A DNA stretch of 64,000 nucleotides from Dermanyssus gallinae (GCA_003439945.1 QVRM01002806.1:329501-393500), one strand, 5' to 3'. Counted from the stretch's first letter, positions 1 through 10,630 are shown. The notes: generated by a model from the sequence alone, not told the origin. Numbers and translations are program-made.

Positions 1-798
1 CGATTGTCACATGCACAGCCTGACCAGAGGGGAAAGCCACTGAAACTACACAGGTCTCATTCCATCCGTCAGACTTGTTTCACCTCATTTTCTTTAATTC
101 CGAGGCAAAGCTTTCGAATAATACTGTACGCGATGTCTTCTACTTCAATTGAATTATCTTAACAACCGCTGCGCAGCCTGACACGAAGCACACAAAACGG
201 CTTCTTACCTGCATTGACAAGCAAAGTGCTCGCTTCATGTACATTGCGAAACACCTTTCAAGCAATCCAAAGTTTGCCCGAATGAGGTGTCCTTATACTC
301 TGTCAAATCCTTACATCAGTTTTGGAACAATCTTAAGGGTTATGAAACTAGTTTTTTTTAAATACATTATATTTGCACAGACGTCTGCTGAGCTGGATAC
401 ATTTAAGTTAGCGACATCGTTCATCAGATCAATATAAGATGCAGTTTTTGTTACATCTCGTTATTCCTCAATGCAACTATTGATGAAAATTTCTTCGATA
501 ACCATAATCAGTAAATAAATAATGTTTAAAAACGTGATCTAATTTACTAAGACAAACGTTTTAATACTGATTAAAATCGACATTGCGCTAAAAGCGCACT
601 TTATTAGTCACTGACTTAATATTTGAATTTGTCTTTATTTTTAACGATACGTATTTCTTAAGTGGTTACAGTATAATATAACCTAAAGTCGTTAGTAAGG
701 GTACAATATTCGAAATCTAATTTCTAAACAAGCATCTGATTTCTGCCTTCCTGAATTAGCGTGCGGGTCGAACCACACATTATATAGGTATTAAATAC

Positions 799-862
799 AC
801 ATATATAAAGGAAAACTTTTTGCATATATATATATATGCAAAAAGTTTTCCTTTATATATGT
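799..862. repeat. Perfect 64-bp palindrome
   Basis: Two 32-base arms with no spacer. The centre is an alternating AT run, flanked by gcaaaaagttttcc and its complement. Checked base by base. The same place in copy B is a different AT-rich sequence without this symmetry. Confidence 0.95.
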
Positions 863-897
863 ATATATATATTTCCTTTATATTCCTTTATATATTT

Positions 898-933
898 ATT
901 TAAAAGACATATATATATATATGTCTTTTAAAT
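898..933. repeat. Perfect 36-bp palindrome
   Basis: Two 18-base arms around an AT core, reading atttaaaagac and its complement. It lies 35 bp from the larger palindrome at 799-862 and is also absent from copy B. Confidence 0.95.
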
Positions 934-1498
934 CGAAATACATGACTGAAAAAGGGGATTTATTTAGGGCGACGGTCTATATTTTGTTTTAGTTGCCATT
1001 TTGAGTTATATTGTCCATCAAGTTATAGTTCAGTGTGCTTCTTTATCTTGCGTGTCATTATCGCCAAATAAACGGTATAGGTATTTACTTATGTGTTTAC
1101 TATCTTATTTTTATATTTTCATCCCCAAGCCCTTGTACCACTTTTCATAACAAAAACTTAAGCATGTGAATGTATGCAGTTCCCCTAATAAACCATGTCT
1201 GAATTGAATAGAATTTAAAACATATCAGACACAGGCGATAGCCTTTTCTGCAAAACGCTTTTGATTGTTACAATTGTTGAAAATGCGTCAAACAAATGCA
1301 TGATGAGTGTACACCTGTAGTGAATGCTCCCATTGTCACCTGTGCAGCAAGCAGAACTGTCCCACTACGCCTGCTGAAGTTTTACAGTTATAACAAACCG
1401 GCTATATATTGTATATAAAGATCCTCCACTCCTGGACGAGATGGCCAGCGATTCCGGCACGAGAAGCCGTGGGTAGATAGTATCTGTTTGTGTCCCGA

Positions 1499-1799
1499 CT
1501 ATTTTACAGATTTGCGGCATTGGCGACAAGCAATAACAGCTTTTTCTGCAAGAAAGGCCATCGTTGCGAGGGCATGGCCACCACCGAGCATCGTAAATAG
1601 CCAGAAGAAGTCTTCCACGTGCATTGTCTCGCCTTCGCCAGTGCTGAGAGCCTCGCCGACCTGCTGTGTCACGTAGCACGCCGAATTCGAAGGGTCCAGC
1701 AGGAAGCGCCGTATCCACGGTACGTCGCCCTGGTCTAGCCAGCGTAGTCTGTGCGAGTCGTCGAAGCCGCCGACCAAGCAATAGACTGAGGTTAAACGG
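1499..1799 (-). CDS. IR copy A exon 9 (end of S2, M4, stop)
   Basis: With the acceptor gcatag after a T9 tract, the phase fits exon 8; a second AG ten bases further in (cctcag) does not fit. The exon reads LRWLDQGDVPWIRRFLLDP..., then HVEDFFWLFTMLGGGHALA and MAFLAEKAVIA, the typical 'l.ld...gaF.il..G..lA...F..E' M4 of iGluR/IRs. TAG is at 1499-1501. Five of about 90 residues differ from copy B. Confidence 0.88.
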
Positions 1800-1939
1800 C
1801 TATGCATTTGCCCAAAAAAAAACTTAAAGCGGATTGAATACAGGTTTTACAGGCAGACGGTAAGTATCAGCAACATTTACAGACAGACGGTAAGTAACAG
1901 CAACATTTTACAAGAAACTAAGCAATAGTGATTTTTTTA

Positions 1940-2324
1940 CTTTTATGTTTATTAGAGATTTGCAAACAAAATGAACAGAAGTGGCGTTGGCGAAATAAAA
2001 CGAAGACGCCGGCCGGTATATCGGCACCGCAGATCGCTGGTTCGTTCCCCGCACACGGTAAGCACCAAGTTGAGCCGATCTATATATTAGGATTTTGAGC
2101 TTCGAGATAAACTTATTATAAATGATTGCAAGGTCACAGCTATTATGGTATAGATACTGGAGATGGCTCTTGCTTATTGAATCATAATAATAATAATAAT
2201 AATAATCCCCACCCAAGAAGACCACCCCCAGACAAGGGCTTAAGGGAGACACAGCCCATCTCGCTATGACCTTTCAGACCCGTTCAGTACAGCAACTAGG
2301 ACTGAGGGCCAATGACGCCCTAGC
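1940..2324. other. Copy-A-only intron segment with (TAA)n run
   Basis: About 360 bp between the last exon and the non-LTR remnant that copy B lacks. It includes a (AAT/TAA)7 run at about 2,184-2,206 followed by CCCC-rich sequence. (TAA)n is the tail type of I/R1-like non-LTR elements, so this may be a further 3' end fragment; that is inference. Confidence 0.4.
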
Positions 2325-3075
2325 GGAGGTCACCGGGTGAGGCGAGTTGGTCTAACACTGGCGCTGAACAATAAGTTATGCCTTCGAAACGGGCCAAGAC
2401 AACGTCCTCCCTTAAAGCTAACCTTAGGTGGCCAGGAGTCGGCTGGTCCAGATCGCCGGGTATCTGGGAATGCACCTAGACAGGGGGCTACGAAGCACAA
2501 CCAAGCATACCTCTGGCAGCTCAAAATGACCGCCAAGGTTTTTAGTATAGCCTGATTGATGCCAATCAACTACTAAACTCATGGGAGTTAAGACGACGCG
2601 TCATGGAGTTGGTGGCCAAGTTCATTCAAGGTCTTCGTCGCAACCCCGGTGTGGCCGTCAACCGCTGTCTGCAACTAGCAATAGAGCACGTCTGCGCAAA
2701 CACCAATGCGTGACTGCCTTGAGTAAATTAGTAGGACTTTCGGCATTTGGCAGGCCGAATGGGACTCTATTCCGAACGAAGCGCCCAAGAACCAGTTAAG
2801 GATTTTAATTCCGGATATCAGGGTCTGAGTAGAATGGCCAGGCGGTGAGCTGACACTCTACAACAGCTGACGCTCAGGTCCTCACCGGACACCGGGACAG
2901 TCAGCCTTACCTATTTGAAAGATAGCATATTAAACATATTGGCTTTGATACAGATAATTGTCAAATCACGTACCTACTCGACCAGTATTACTGTACGATC
3001 AAGAACCTCCTGTACACCAAGGACACCATGACCTTGTCATCCAGAAACGGTAGTTCTTCTATTCAAACAAGTAGT
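2325..3075 (+). mobile_element. Non-LTR retrotransposon remnant (R1/jockey-like RT C-terminus), copy A
   Basis: Frameshifted plus-strand translation gives, in order, SSLKANLRWPGV, YLGMHLDRGLRSTTKH (the 'YLGv.LD..L.f..H' block after the RT palm), WQAEWDS..., ILIPDIRV, and AQVLTGHRDSQPYLFE (the 'tQ.LTGHg.f..YL' C-terminal block of R1-type ORF2). Several stops and indels show it is dead. It sits in the last intron of the receptor, antisense to it, and the same fragment is in copy B, so it predates the duplication. Confidence 0.65.
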
Positions 3076-3230
3076 GGCCCGGGCTAGCTAAGACCTTAAA
3101 CTACTCTCCCTTTCGATCGTTTGAAGTTATGCCTGTGCAGTCTCTTATCAGATGGGGATGCTGGCATGACTGGCGTTTACTGGGTCGGATAGCCATCACA
3201 AGCACCCCATGTAACCGAAAGAGCACGTAC

Positions 3231-3443
3231 CTTTTGTCGATTTCTTTTATGAGTGTGCGATTTATGTCAGTACGGTAGTACCACGTCATTTGCGTTTGAC
3301 AGGCCGACTCTGGGCTCTCGTAGAAATAATGGCCTTTTACCATAGGACAGAGCTGCGGAAGCATCAGTTTGAAGCCAAATTCATCCGTAAAGAGAACTCC
3401 TCGACGCGAAACTATGTTGTTCAGTGTTTCCTGGGCAAAATAG
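3231..3443 (-). CDS. IR copy A exon 8 (S2)
   Basis: Acceptor tgtgtag, donor AAAAG/GTACGT. The 70 codons contain GVLFTDEFGFKLMLPQL and, near the end, RTLIKEIDK, the 'fn.ai..l...G' part of S2. It has 1 base before the first full codon and ends in phase 2. Two residues differ from copy B. Confidence 0.85.
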
Positions 3444-3891
3444 CTACACAGAAATCATTACAGAACGTAGATTAAAGCGAGCGGACATAACCACAAGAAA
3501 AAGAGGACAATGGGCAACTAAATTTCAATAATTCATCATCAATTTTCACCTAAACGTCGCATCACTATGTAATGTGTATTACACGTATATTGCAAATTAA
3601 TGTTTGGTCTCTAGATGTATATAGTTTGTATTTCTTGGGTGTTCCAGAAAGTCGATTAGAGAGCTCCATTCTAATCAGAGGATCCTCGTGATAGCGAGCG
3701 TGTGTTGTTAACGGCTGCTATTTTTTCACCACCGCAAATGCGATCGTACCGCAATGCGGCGGTTTAATCGCTTTCGTAATTAAGGAGTTTGACGGGACAG
3801 AACATATCTGACAAAATGGGCGTAACGAAGAACTTTTAATCCAAAGCACTATGTTATCACAACGAATACACGGTTGTAGGCAAATGCTTAC
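3444..3891 (-). other. IR copy A intron 7/8
   Basis: AT-rich intron. Copy B (14,740-15,322) is similar but has about 60 bp extra near 15,008-15,070 and about 80 bp extra near 15,165-15,240. No other feature is seen. Confidence 0.6.
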
Positions 3892-3971
3892 CGATTAAAC
3901 GGAACATCCGTATCGGGCTTCATTCTATGATACATGGCAACAATTTCTCTCCAGTACGGGGCCTCCAAATT
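3892..3971 (-). CDS. IR copy A exon 7 (S2)
   Basis: 80 bp, acceptor atttcag, donor ATCG/GTAAGC. It is phase 0 at entry and phase 2 at exit, fitting both neighbours. It encodes NLEAPYWREIVAMYHRM and KPDTDVPFNR of the S2 lobe. Two residues differ from copy B. Confidence 0.82.
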
Positions 3972-4475
3972 CTGAAATATGTTGCGTTTAAAATCTCTGT
4001 TCAAACGTAAATATCTTAACAACAGTGAAATGGTTCTGCATAGCAAAAGGCTTGTTTTAAACCAAAAGTTTTGAAGTTTAATAAATTGCCGCATAAAAAT
4101 ACGGGTGACTTACGCAAATCTTCGTTCCTTTCAGGGGCGGAAACGACTGTAATGTTGTTACACTGGGCTGAAACCCCTCAGCGCGAGCCCTCATTATGTG
4201 GCGCTCCTTTGTAGTCATAATCGACTTATGTAGACTTTGTCCAGTAGAATATGGTAACAACAGGACATTGCACAATCCAATTTAACAAAATCGTATTTCT
4301 ACTACTACGCACAATGACAAGCATAATTGGTATTGAACGTGTATAATCATGATTGATATTTAACGTGTATATTAAATCCAGTTGCGCTATACGAGGAGTG
4401 TTAGTAACAAAATTATGCCACTAAACTGATTAGAACACTGCAGCAATACATGTTTCAATTTTATTTCTATATCTA

Positions 4476-5795
4476 CGAGGTGTGTTCAAAACGTATCGCG
4501 ACTTCTGAATTTTCGCGGGTTACGTATATTCGAATTTCGATTTTTTGTGGCGTTATGTTGGTACTCATGTCTCTCACTTATGCCGACAAGCTCGGCCATT
4601 TTGAATGTTTACTTAATTGTTGACAGCTGCTTTGCTTGCACGTGTTTTGGATCGTCTTCGATTTTTACCTATTCAAAAAAATGGATCAAAGAACCTGTAT
4701 CAAATTTTGTGTGAAAAACGAAATTAAGTGCGCGGATGCATTCCGAATGTTGACTGTGGCATACGGAGAAGCTACCTTGGACCGAAGCAACGTTTATCGG
4801 TGGTACAAAATGTTCTCAGAAGGCCGAGAAGATGTGAACGACGAAGAGCGTGCCGGACGCCCGAGCACTTCAACAACAGACGAAAAAATTAATGAAGTGT
4901 AGAAAATGGTATTGGCCAATCGTCGAATCACCGTTAGAGAAGTTGCTGAGGACCTAAACATATCGATTGGCTCGTGCCATTCGATTTTTATCAATGATTT
5001 GGGCATGAGACGGGTCGCCGCGAAATTCGTACCAAAATTGCTCAATTGCGACCAAAAACAGCATCGCATGAACATTGCTAATGAGATGTTGGACTCTGTC
5101 CGCGACGACCCAAATTTGCTCCAGAGGGTCATAACTGGTGACGAATCGTGGGTTTATGGTTATGACGTGGAAACCAAAGCTCAATCATCTCAATGGAAGC
5201 TGCCGCACGAACCAAGACCGAAAAAAGCGCGCCAAGTTCGGTCGAATGTGAAAGTTTTGCTGACAGTTTTCTTCGATTGCAGGGGCGTGGTGCATCATGA
5301 GTTCTTGCCACAGGGTAGAACGGTCAATAAGGAATATTACCTGCAAGTTATGCGCAATTTGCTCGAAGCAATCCGCCAGAAACGCCCGGATTTGTGGAAG
5401 AACAAAAATTGTCTTTTGCACCACGATAACGCCCCTGCTCACACATCGTTGCTTGTGCGCGAGTTTTTGGCCAAAAACAACACACTAATGATGCCGCAGC
5501 CACCGTATTCCCCAGATCTGGCCCCCTGTGACTTTTTCTTGTTCCCTAAACTGAAGAGGCCCATGAAAGGACGACGTTACGCTACGCTTGACGAGATAAA
5601 GACGGCATCGAAGGAAGAGCTGAACAAGATAAAAAAAATGGTTTTTTGAAGTGCTTCGAAGATTGGAAAAACCGTTGGCACAAGTGTATAATATCTCATG
5701 GGGATTACTTTGAAGGGGACAAAATAGATATTCATGAATAAATGAATAATTTTTGAAAAAACACAAAAGTCGCGATACGTTTTGAACACACTATG
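4476..5795 (+). mobile_element. Mariner-family DNA transposon (non-autonomous by mutation)
   Basis: A 1,320-bp element flanked by TA on both sides (4474-4475 and 5796-5797). The termini are inverted: 5' ggtgtgttcaaaacgtatcg and its complement at 5,767-5,791. It encodes a broken DD34D transposase. Copy B has an empty site at about 15,795-15,810 (tatttctatttatatgtgat), so insertion into copy A followed the duplication, or B lost it. Confidence 0.93.
4681..5741 (+). pseudogene. Mariner transposase, one stop and one frameshift
   Basis: Starts MDQRTCIKFCVKNEIKCADA, the usual mariner N-terminal helix-turn-helix. One TAG (4900-4902) interrupts the frame where a lysine is expected. After it come the catalytic blocks TGDESWVYGYD, HHDNAPAHT and SPDLAPCDFFLFP; the second and third aspartates are 34 residues apart (DD34D). 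An indel at the A-run near 5,629-5,638 shifts the C-terminal part (the frame with FEDWKNRWHKCI ends in TAA at 5739-5741). Full length would be near 350 residues, normal for mariner. With only two lesions, the copy looks recently inactivated. Confidence 0.93.
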
Positions 5796-6180
5796 TATGT
5801 GATAAATCCGTAAATCAGAAGTACGGTTTCTATTCTAGAGCTGGAACAGTGTGGCCAAGTCCTGCGGTTGCTACAGCGTCTTCGGCCCCGACGATAATTA
5901 TCGAAACCTCTAATCCGAAGTATCTCAACTGGACCTTAATGCAAGTCTTTTAGAACGCATACGAAAGAACGCATACGAGTGAATTGCAAATCTTGGCTTT
6001 CGCAAGCTGCGTTTTTGGCACGCCTCGGGTGTCTACTGTAGCTGTCTCTGCCCAGGTTTAAATGTAAGTATTGACAAGCCGGCTAGGCGCCAACGAGGAT
6101 AGTCCACTTTGTCGTAGGCATACTATTGAACAAACCCTCTAATGTGACCATGCATGTATGCATTTCAAGCTGGGCCTCAC
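5796..6180 (-). other. IR copy A intron 6/7, part after mariner
   Basis: Intron sequence shared with copy B (15,800-16,167). No separate feature recognised. Confidence 0.6.
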
Positions 6181-6332
6181 CGAGAGAATGAATGGGACGT
6201 CTCCATGCATCATTGGTAATAGATGGGGCCGATCGACGATGTCCTTCATTGAGCGAATTCGTTCCGTCTCCACCTCGACCATATAGCTCGACTTGAGCGC
6301 GGTTTGCATATAGTTGGATATGAGAAACATAC
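6181..6332 (-). CDS. IR copy A exon 6 (end of M3 to S2)
   Basis: Acceptor cgccgcag, donor CTCTCG/GTGAGG. MFLISNYMQTALKSSYMVEV corresponds to the post-M3 SYTANL-type gating segment of iGluRs (LKSSYMVEV here). RIRSMKDIVDRP then corresponds to the 'i.sl.dL' entry into S2. It starts with 2 bases and ends in phase 0. Confidence 0.88.
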
Positions 6333-6959
6333 CTGCGGCGTTCAGTCAATCAAGAAGTACATAACAACCACCGTGACACGTACGATCTTAACATGAATAG
6401 AAATTAATTTTATAACAATAATGATGGAAATCGCTACAAAAATTCGTGTTCTTGGTAATCAAACCACTTTCGGTAGAAACTTGTTATTAGGGATACAAAT
6501 GCAGGATGCCTTCGAGCTTGTGACAAGATTCAGCGCTTTTAGTGACGTTATGCGCACTATTGAGCAAAATATGCTGTGCCCCATTATTTTCCATTTTTAA
6601 TTAATCAACTGGGCCACAGGGCGGTATGATACACCGCCAAAGGCCATTGGATGACTCTTCTTTTTATACACGAAGAGCTTCGGAACAACTGGGGGTACCG
6701 CCAGTATTTGCGCCAGCTATTCGTAGGATATTTTACAAGTACAAGAATAGAATCAAAGGGTTTTCCGAAGCCCGGGACACACCCCTAGGGTTTGCGTAGC
6801 GTCGGACTAATTCAAGTAAGACGCTTTCAAAATGAATTTGGTATACGAATGCGGTTGCGGTACAAGGCGCTTTCTGTTAGAAGGCTGCCGCAACTGCCGT
6901 TATATTTGCACGCAATACGGTGCGCGTCTCGAAATTGTTCTGCTGCTGCTGCTGCTCAC
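6333..6959 (-). other. IR copy A intron 5/6
   Basis: Intron. Near 6,597 it lacks the segment of about 690 bp present in copy B at 16,586-17,276. No other feature. Confidence 0.6.
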
Positions 6960-7176
6960 CAAGTGTCCAGGCACCAAAGATCATCTTCGATGAATATGCC
7001 AGCTGCGCGGAACGACCGCTGCTGAGAGTATGTGACGCCTCGAGGAAAAACGATTGCACATAGGCCCAGAAGTAGATATGTAAGTACTTTCGCCAGTTAG
7101 CTCGATCAAAGATAGCATTAAACAGCGAACTCAAGATTACAGCAACGATCAGAAACGCCGTCAGGGTGGGGTATAC
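6960..7176 (-). CDS. IR copy A exon 5 (M1, pore loop, start of M3)
   Basis: Acceptor attgcag, donor CTTG/GTGAGC. It opens with a hydrophobic M1 (TLTAFLIVAVILSSLFNAIF), then a pore-like segment (YFWAYVQSFFLEASHTLSSGR), then AQLAYSSKMIFGAWTLG leading into M3. It ends in phase 1, matching exon 6. One residue differs from copy B (H/Y). Confidence 0.88.
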
Positions 7177-7876
7177 CTGCAATACAGAATGATAAGCTCT
7201 TAGTCAATCGCACATACAAATGTTATTAATCTCGTAAATACTTGTTTAAGTATACGCTTGATTTATCTCTTGTATCACATCCCAATGGTGATCATCTCCA
7301 CAAACACCGGCCAATCATACTGCGGTGGTAAATGTTGAGGGGGGGGGGACTTGAACAACATGCATGCCAATTAGTTGAGCGAGTATAAAATGCCACTGAT
7401 GTGCCTAAGGGAAATTTCGATTGTACAACTGTACTTATGAAAAGAAAACTTCAACCGTGAATCAAAGTTAATTAGCCCGCTCGATTAGTGAGCCCATCGA
7501 TCGAGCCTGTTTCAGGCCAGAAAGTAAATCGAGGATGTCAGATTCACTTGATTACGTCAGAAACTCTAAATGCGTTGGTTGTACATATCTTACAAAATTC
7601 GGAACCAAACATGTATATCCCATTTTCTGACCTACGTGTATGTTGTCAATGTGGCAAAATATTGCAAATCGGTAAAATGAAAAGATGATTAACCAATATT
7701 AGGTAGCATATGTAGAGATTTTTGTTTGTGTATTTAAAGCGACACTCATAGTTCGGCTTCTAACACAGGCTAATGAGGGAACATTACAGAGTAAAAGCTT
7801 CAAAATATTGCACTTGCGTCTTTTCTTTCGCCTATTGATTATGAGAGCTTATTGATTTGCTCTTGTTTCCTCCTAC
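7177..7876 (-). other. IR copy A intron 4/5
   Basis: Intron conserved in copy B (17,855-18,553), including a poly-G run (about 7,340-7,349). No gene recognised. Confidence 0.6.
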
Positions 7877-8041
7877 CTCCGTAAAGAGTCCTTCGTCGGA
7901 AAAGAAAGAGCTGGCTTTTGTAAAACGCTGTTTCATACCCGACGTGATTTTCATCTCTAAGTTTTTCAGCGCATACGCTTTCGGGAATATATCGTCCACG
8001 GGATTAACGCGTACGTTTGGCTGAATCAATATATCACACAC
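7877..8041 (-). CDS. IR copy A exon 4 (S1, second part)
   Basis: 55 codons, acceptor ttatcag, donor GAG/GTAGGA, phase 0 at both ends. It reads VCDILIQPNVRVNPVDDIFPKAY, aligning with the 'aDiai.p..it..R....dfs.Py' part of S1 in ionotropic glutamate receptors. One residue differs from copy B (N/S). Confidence 0.8.
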
Positions 8042-8362
8042 CTGATAATGAGATCGTGCAAGTCATGTTACCTTCTCTACGGTTAGAATGCTTGTGGGAG
8101 TTCTGTGCTAGCGTAGAGTAGGCAGCAGAGTCTGCTGTAGCCGGCTGTATGAAACTACGCATTCTAAAAGCAGTGGCGGTCTAAAGTTCTCCTACTGAGT
8201 GGAATGGGCAAAAATGAGAGAACAACTAAACACATTACTAAAAGTGAATCACTTGTAAATATCGTTTTAGCGACAAAGCTGAAAAAAAGCTGAATTATTC
8301 GTTTATAACGTAAATTATATTTTCTCATTGTTTTTAAACCAATTTACAGCACTCAACATATA

Positions 8363-9398
8363 CAGGTTATTATTGTAGAGCTCGTTAAGGCAAATATTTT
8401 TCCAATGGAACATGGTCTCTAAGAGGCCCTGTTTCGGAATGAGAGTTAAATTACTACAATTTGTGACATTGGTGTTTTTGCCCGACATAGGAGCATAGAA
8501 TGTGCTGTTGCAGACAACCAGTTCTCCTATACAGAAACTAAACACACCGCCGTGTTCGTGCGTATTCTGCTTCTTTCGAAGAAATCATAGGGCCGGTCAG
8601 AAGATGCTACATGATCGCTTAGAAGAGAATTCGCCAAAATGAAGTTATTTTATTAACCTTCACGCCCAATACCTCAAAATCATTACCTTACGACCACTTA
8701 CAGAGCTCTAAACTAACATAGCAGGCATGCGCATTTCATGACGATCATTTTGGTACCAAATTTATGGCAATGCGAGCTGTGGTTGCGGAGTAATTACGAT
8801 TTTTTGGTGGGATGTCCAGATTAAGTGCATGTAAAATGACTGTGTGGCGACGTTCACTACCGCCGACGCGTCGCGCGACAGCCGCAGCGCGTCATTTTAC
8901 ATGCACTTAATCTGGACATCCCATCAAAAAATCGTAATTACTCCGCAACCACAGCTCGCATTGCCATAAGTTTGGTACCAAATGATCGTCATGAAATGCG
9001 CCTGAAATGCCTGAATATGTTAGTTTAGAGCGCTGTAAGTGGTCGTAAGGTAATGATTTTGAGGTATTGGGCGTGAAGGTTAATAAAATAACTTCATTTT
9101 GGCGAATTCTCTTCTAAGCGACCATGTAGCATCTTCTGACCGGCCTTATGAAAGAAGCAGAATTTTCTCACGAACACGGCGGTGTGTTTAGCTTCTGTCT
9201 AGGAAACCTGGTTGTCTCGCAACAGCACATTCTATGCTCCTATGTCGGGCAAAAACACCAATGTCACAAATTGTAGTAATTTAACTCTCATTCCGAAACA
9301 GGGCCTCTTAGAGACCATGTTCCATTGGAAAAAAATATTTGCCTTAACGAGCTCTACAATTCCATATATCGTTGATCAAGTATTCCTGTAATACCCTG
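8363..9398. mobile_element. Fold-back (long inverted repeat) element FB1
   Basis: Arms 8363-8840 and 8891-9398 are imperfect inverted copies of each other over nearly their full length, around a 50-bp GC-rich loop (8841-8890, gcgtcgcgcgac). The termini are ...CAGGT and ACCCTG next to TATA. It has no coding capacity. The same family recurs at 57,928-58,988. It lies in the exon 3/4 intron of copy A; copy B has only (TA)n and unrelated sequence there. Confidence 0.9.
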
Positions 9399-9506
9399 TA
9401 TATATATATATATATGTGTGAACACGCTCACTTAGACAAACTTGTGATATGAATTGATGAATACATTAAGACTATATATACATATATAATACTCGTGTGT
9501 ACATAA

Positions 9507-9701
9507 CTTATCTGCAAGATCGCGATAACCTCCGTAGAAGTTTCCTTCGGCGTCCATCATTCCGTAGGTTGCATCACGATTGACCTCAACTTTAAGGTGA
9601 ATGCCCATCGCCCAGGTTATGTTGGAAATTATTGAACCAACCAACCCATACGCATGGCGTTCTCCATTGGGCCTCGTCTCGAACATCAGATGAGGAATAA
9701 A
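9507..9701 (-). CDS. IR copy A exon 3 (ligand-binding S1, first part)
   Basis: The acceptor is tcctag, followed by a 65-codon reading frame FIPHLMFETRPNGERHAYGL... This resembles the start of the IR ligand-binding core: YGLVGSIISNITWAMGI, then MMDAEGNFYGGYRDLADK, as in the usual 'G.W.GM..dL' segment. The 3' boundary is uncertain. No GT lies at the phase-0 position needed to join exon 4; the nearest GTs are one base before and four bases after it. Confidence 0.75.
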
Positions 9702-9826
9702 CTAGGATACGCATGATATACAGGCGTGATAATCATGATTAGTGTAAATCACTTTACGAACTTGATTCATTTCGTCTAGATTGCCTTTACCTTTACGATG
9801 TCTTTGTATTAATTAAAACTACACAC

Positions 9827-10065
9827 CTAAGTGATCTTCCTGCATCTACCACCCTCCACATATCTCACTGGAGTGTCGGCTATGTAAAGGGCACGAATTT
9901 CACCCGGCCCGTTTACTGCCTATAACTGTACTATCGAAGACAAGAACAACTAAACGTGGTCCCGCTTTGTAGCGGATTCGATTATCACGTTAGTAATAGA
10001 GTTCATTTACACCAGCGGTAAGATAGAATATACATTTAACATGGTGAGACATACATTCCGTCCTT
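9827..10065 (-). pseudogene. IR copy A exon 2 (three lesions)
   Basis: Homologous to the open copy B exon 19599-19836. Copy A has TAC TAA where B has TGC GAA (stop at 9990-9992), one extra base near 9911-9914, and TAG as the last codon before the donor (9827-9829; CAG in B). The acceptor ttttcag and a GT donor are still present. Confidence 0.85.
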
Positions 10066-10364
10066 CTGAAAATATCCAAAACAGTCTAGTAAAACGCTAA
10101 GATCTATAGGCGCTTAGTTGTAACTCTGAATGGTTGGCTGACTGCCAATGTTCTACTTTTTGGTGCAATCACATCCAGTACACCGTTCGCTACTTCAACA
10201 TACTTCTACACTGGTGATTGCGTGACACAGAGCCGACAGACTTGTAAGTTTGAAAATTAGGGTAAAAAATAAAACGTTTATCTCCTCTGTGCTAATTCAT
10301 GAGCCAGGCGAGACCCTTCTCTCTCTCTCTCTCTCAGCCTTTTGTTTACTGTACGTCTCTGAAC

Positions 10365-10630
10365 CTGAAGATCATCCGTGACACATGCAGGGGACTCGTG
10401 CCGCTCAACATTTCACTCACTTCCAGCCCGCAGCCATTAAGCGTCATGTTGGAGAAAGGTGTCTCCCGGTTAATCGCGTACCACGACGACATTGTTGCTT
10501 GAAGTGTGGACTGGGAGAACGAAACGCTATGCACGTACCGTGTTGTAGCTGGTCTAAATACAACTGGCCAGACTTCCACCAGCGGCATTGAATTAGCAAA
10601 CAAGCTCGCAACAGCCGCTAAACTATACAT
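10365..10630 (-). CDS. IR copy A exon 1 (N-terminal, intact)
   Basis: An 88-codon open exon starting MYSLAAVASLF, with an in-frame TAG two codons before this ATG. It ends TTCAG/GTTCAG in phase 2, which matches the single base that opens exon 2. The N-terminus is only mildly hydrophobic, so it may be a signal peptide, or an upstream exon may exist. Copy B has a 4-bp deletion here that shifts the frame. Confidence 0.6.

Larger units (their letters stand above)
1..1498. other. 3' flank of IR copy A, no gene seen
   Basis: AT-rich sequence downstream of the receptor stop. It contains two perfect AT palindromes (799-862 and 898-933). Short open frames here have no recognisable domain. Confidence 0.6.
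1499..10630 (-). pseudogene. Ionotropic receptor (IR/iGluR-like), copy A, exon 2 broken
   Basis: Nine exons on the minus strand: 10365-10630, 9827-10065, 9507-9701, 7877-8041, 6960-7176, 6181-6332, 3892-3971, 3231-3443 and 1499-1799. The lengths of intact exons (taking exon 2 from copy B) add to 609 codons, a usual size for arthropod IRs, which are ligand-gated cation channels in chemosensory neurons. In order they give a short N-terminal domain (exons 1-2), ligand-binding S1 (exons 3-4), M1, pore and start of M3 (exon 5), end of M3 with the SSYMVEV segment (exon 6), S2 (exons 6-9) and M4 (exon 9). Seven of the eight junctions are phase-compatible with GT/AG ends; exon 3 to 4 is not. Exon 2 has an in-frame TAA (9990-9992), a +1 indel near 9911-9914 and a TAG as its last codon, so this copy cannot encode the full receptor from exon 1. 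Confidence 0.82.

Noticed and set aside
820..930. CRISPR-like or terminator interpretation of the palindromes
   Set aside because: There are only two unrelated palindromes, no repeat-spacer array, and the context is eukaryotic AT-rich flank.
1365..1781. 138-codon minus-strand frame overlapping the last receptor exon
   Set aside because: It is the alternative frame of exon 9. The other frame carries the conserved M4 and the conserved stop.
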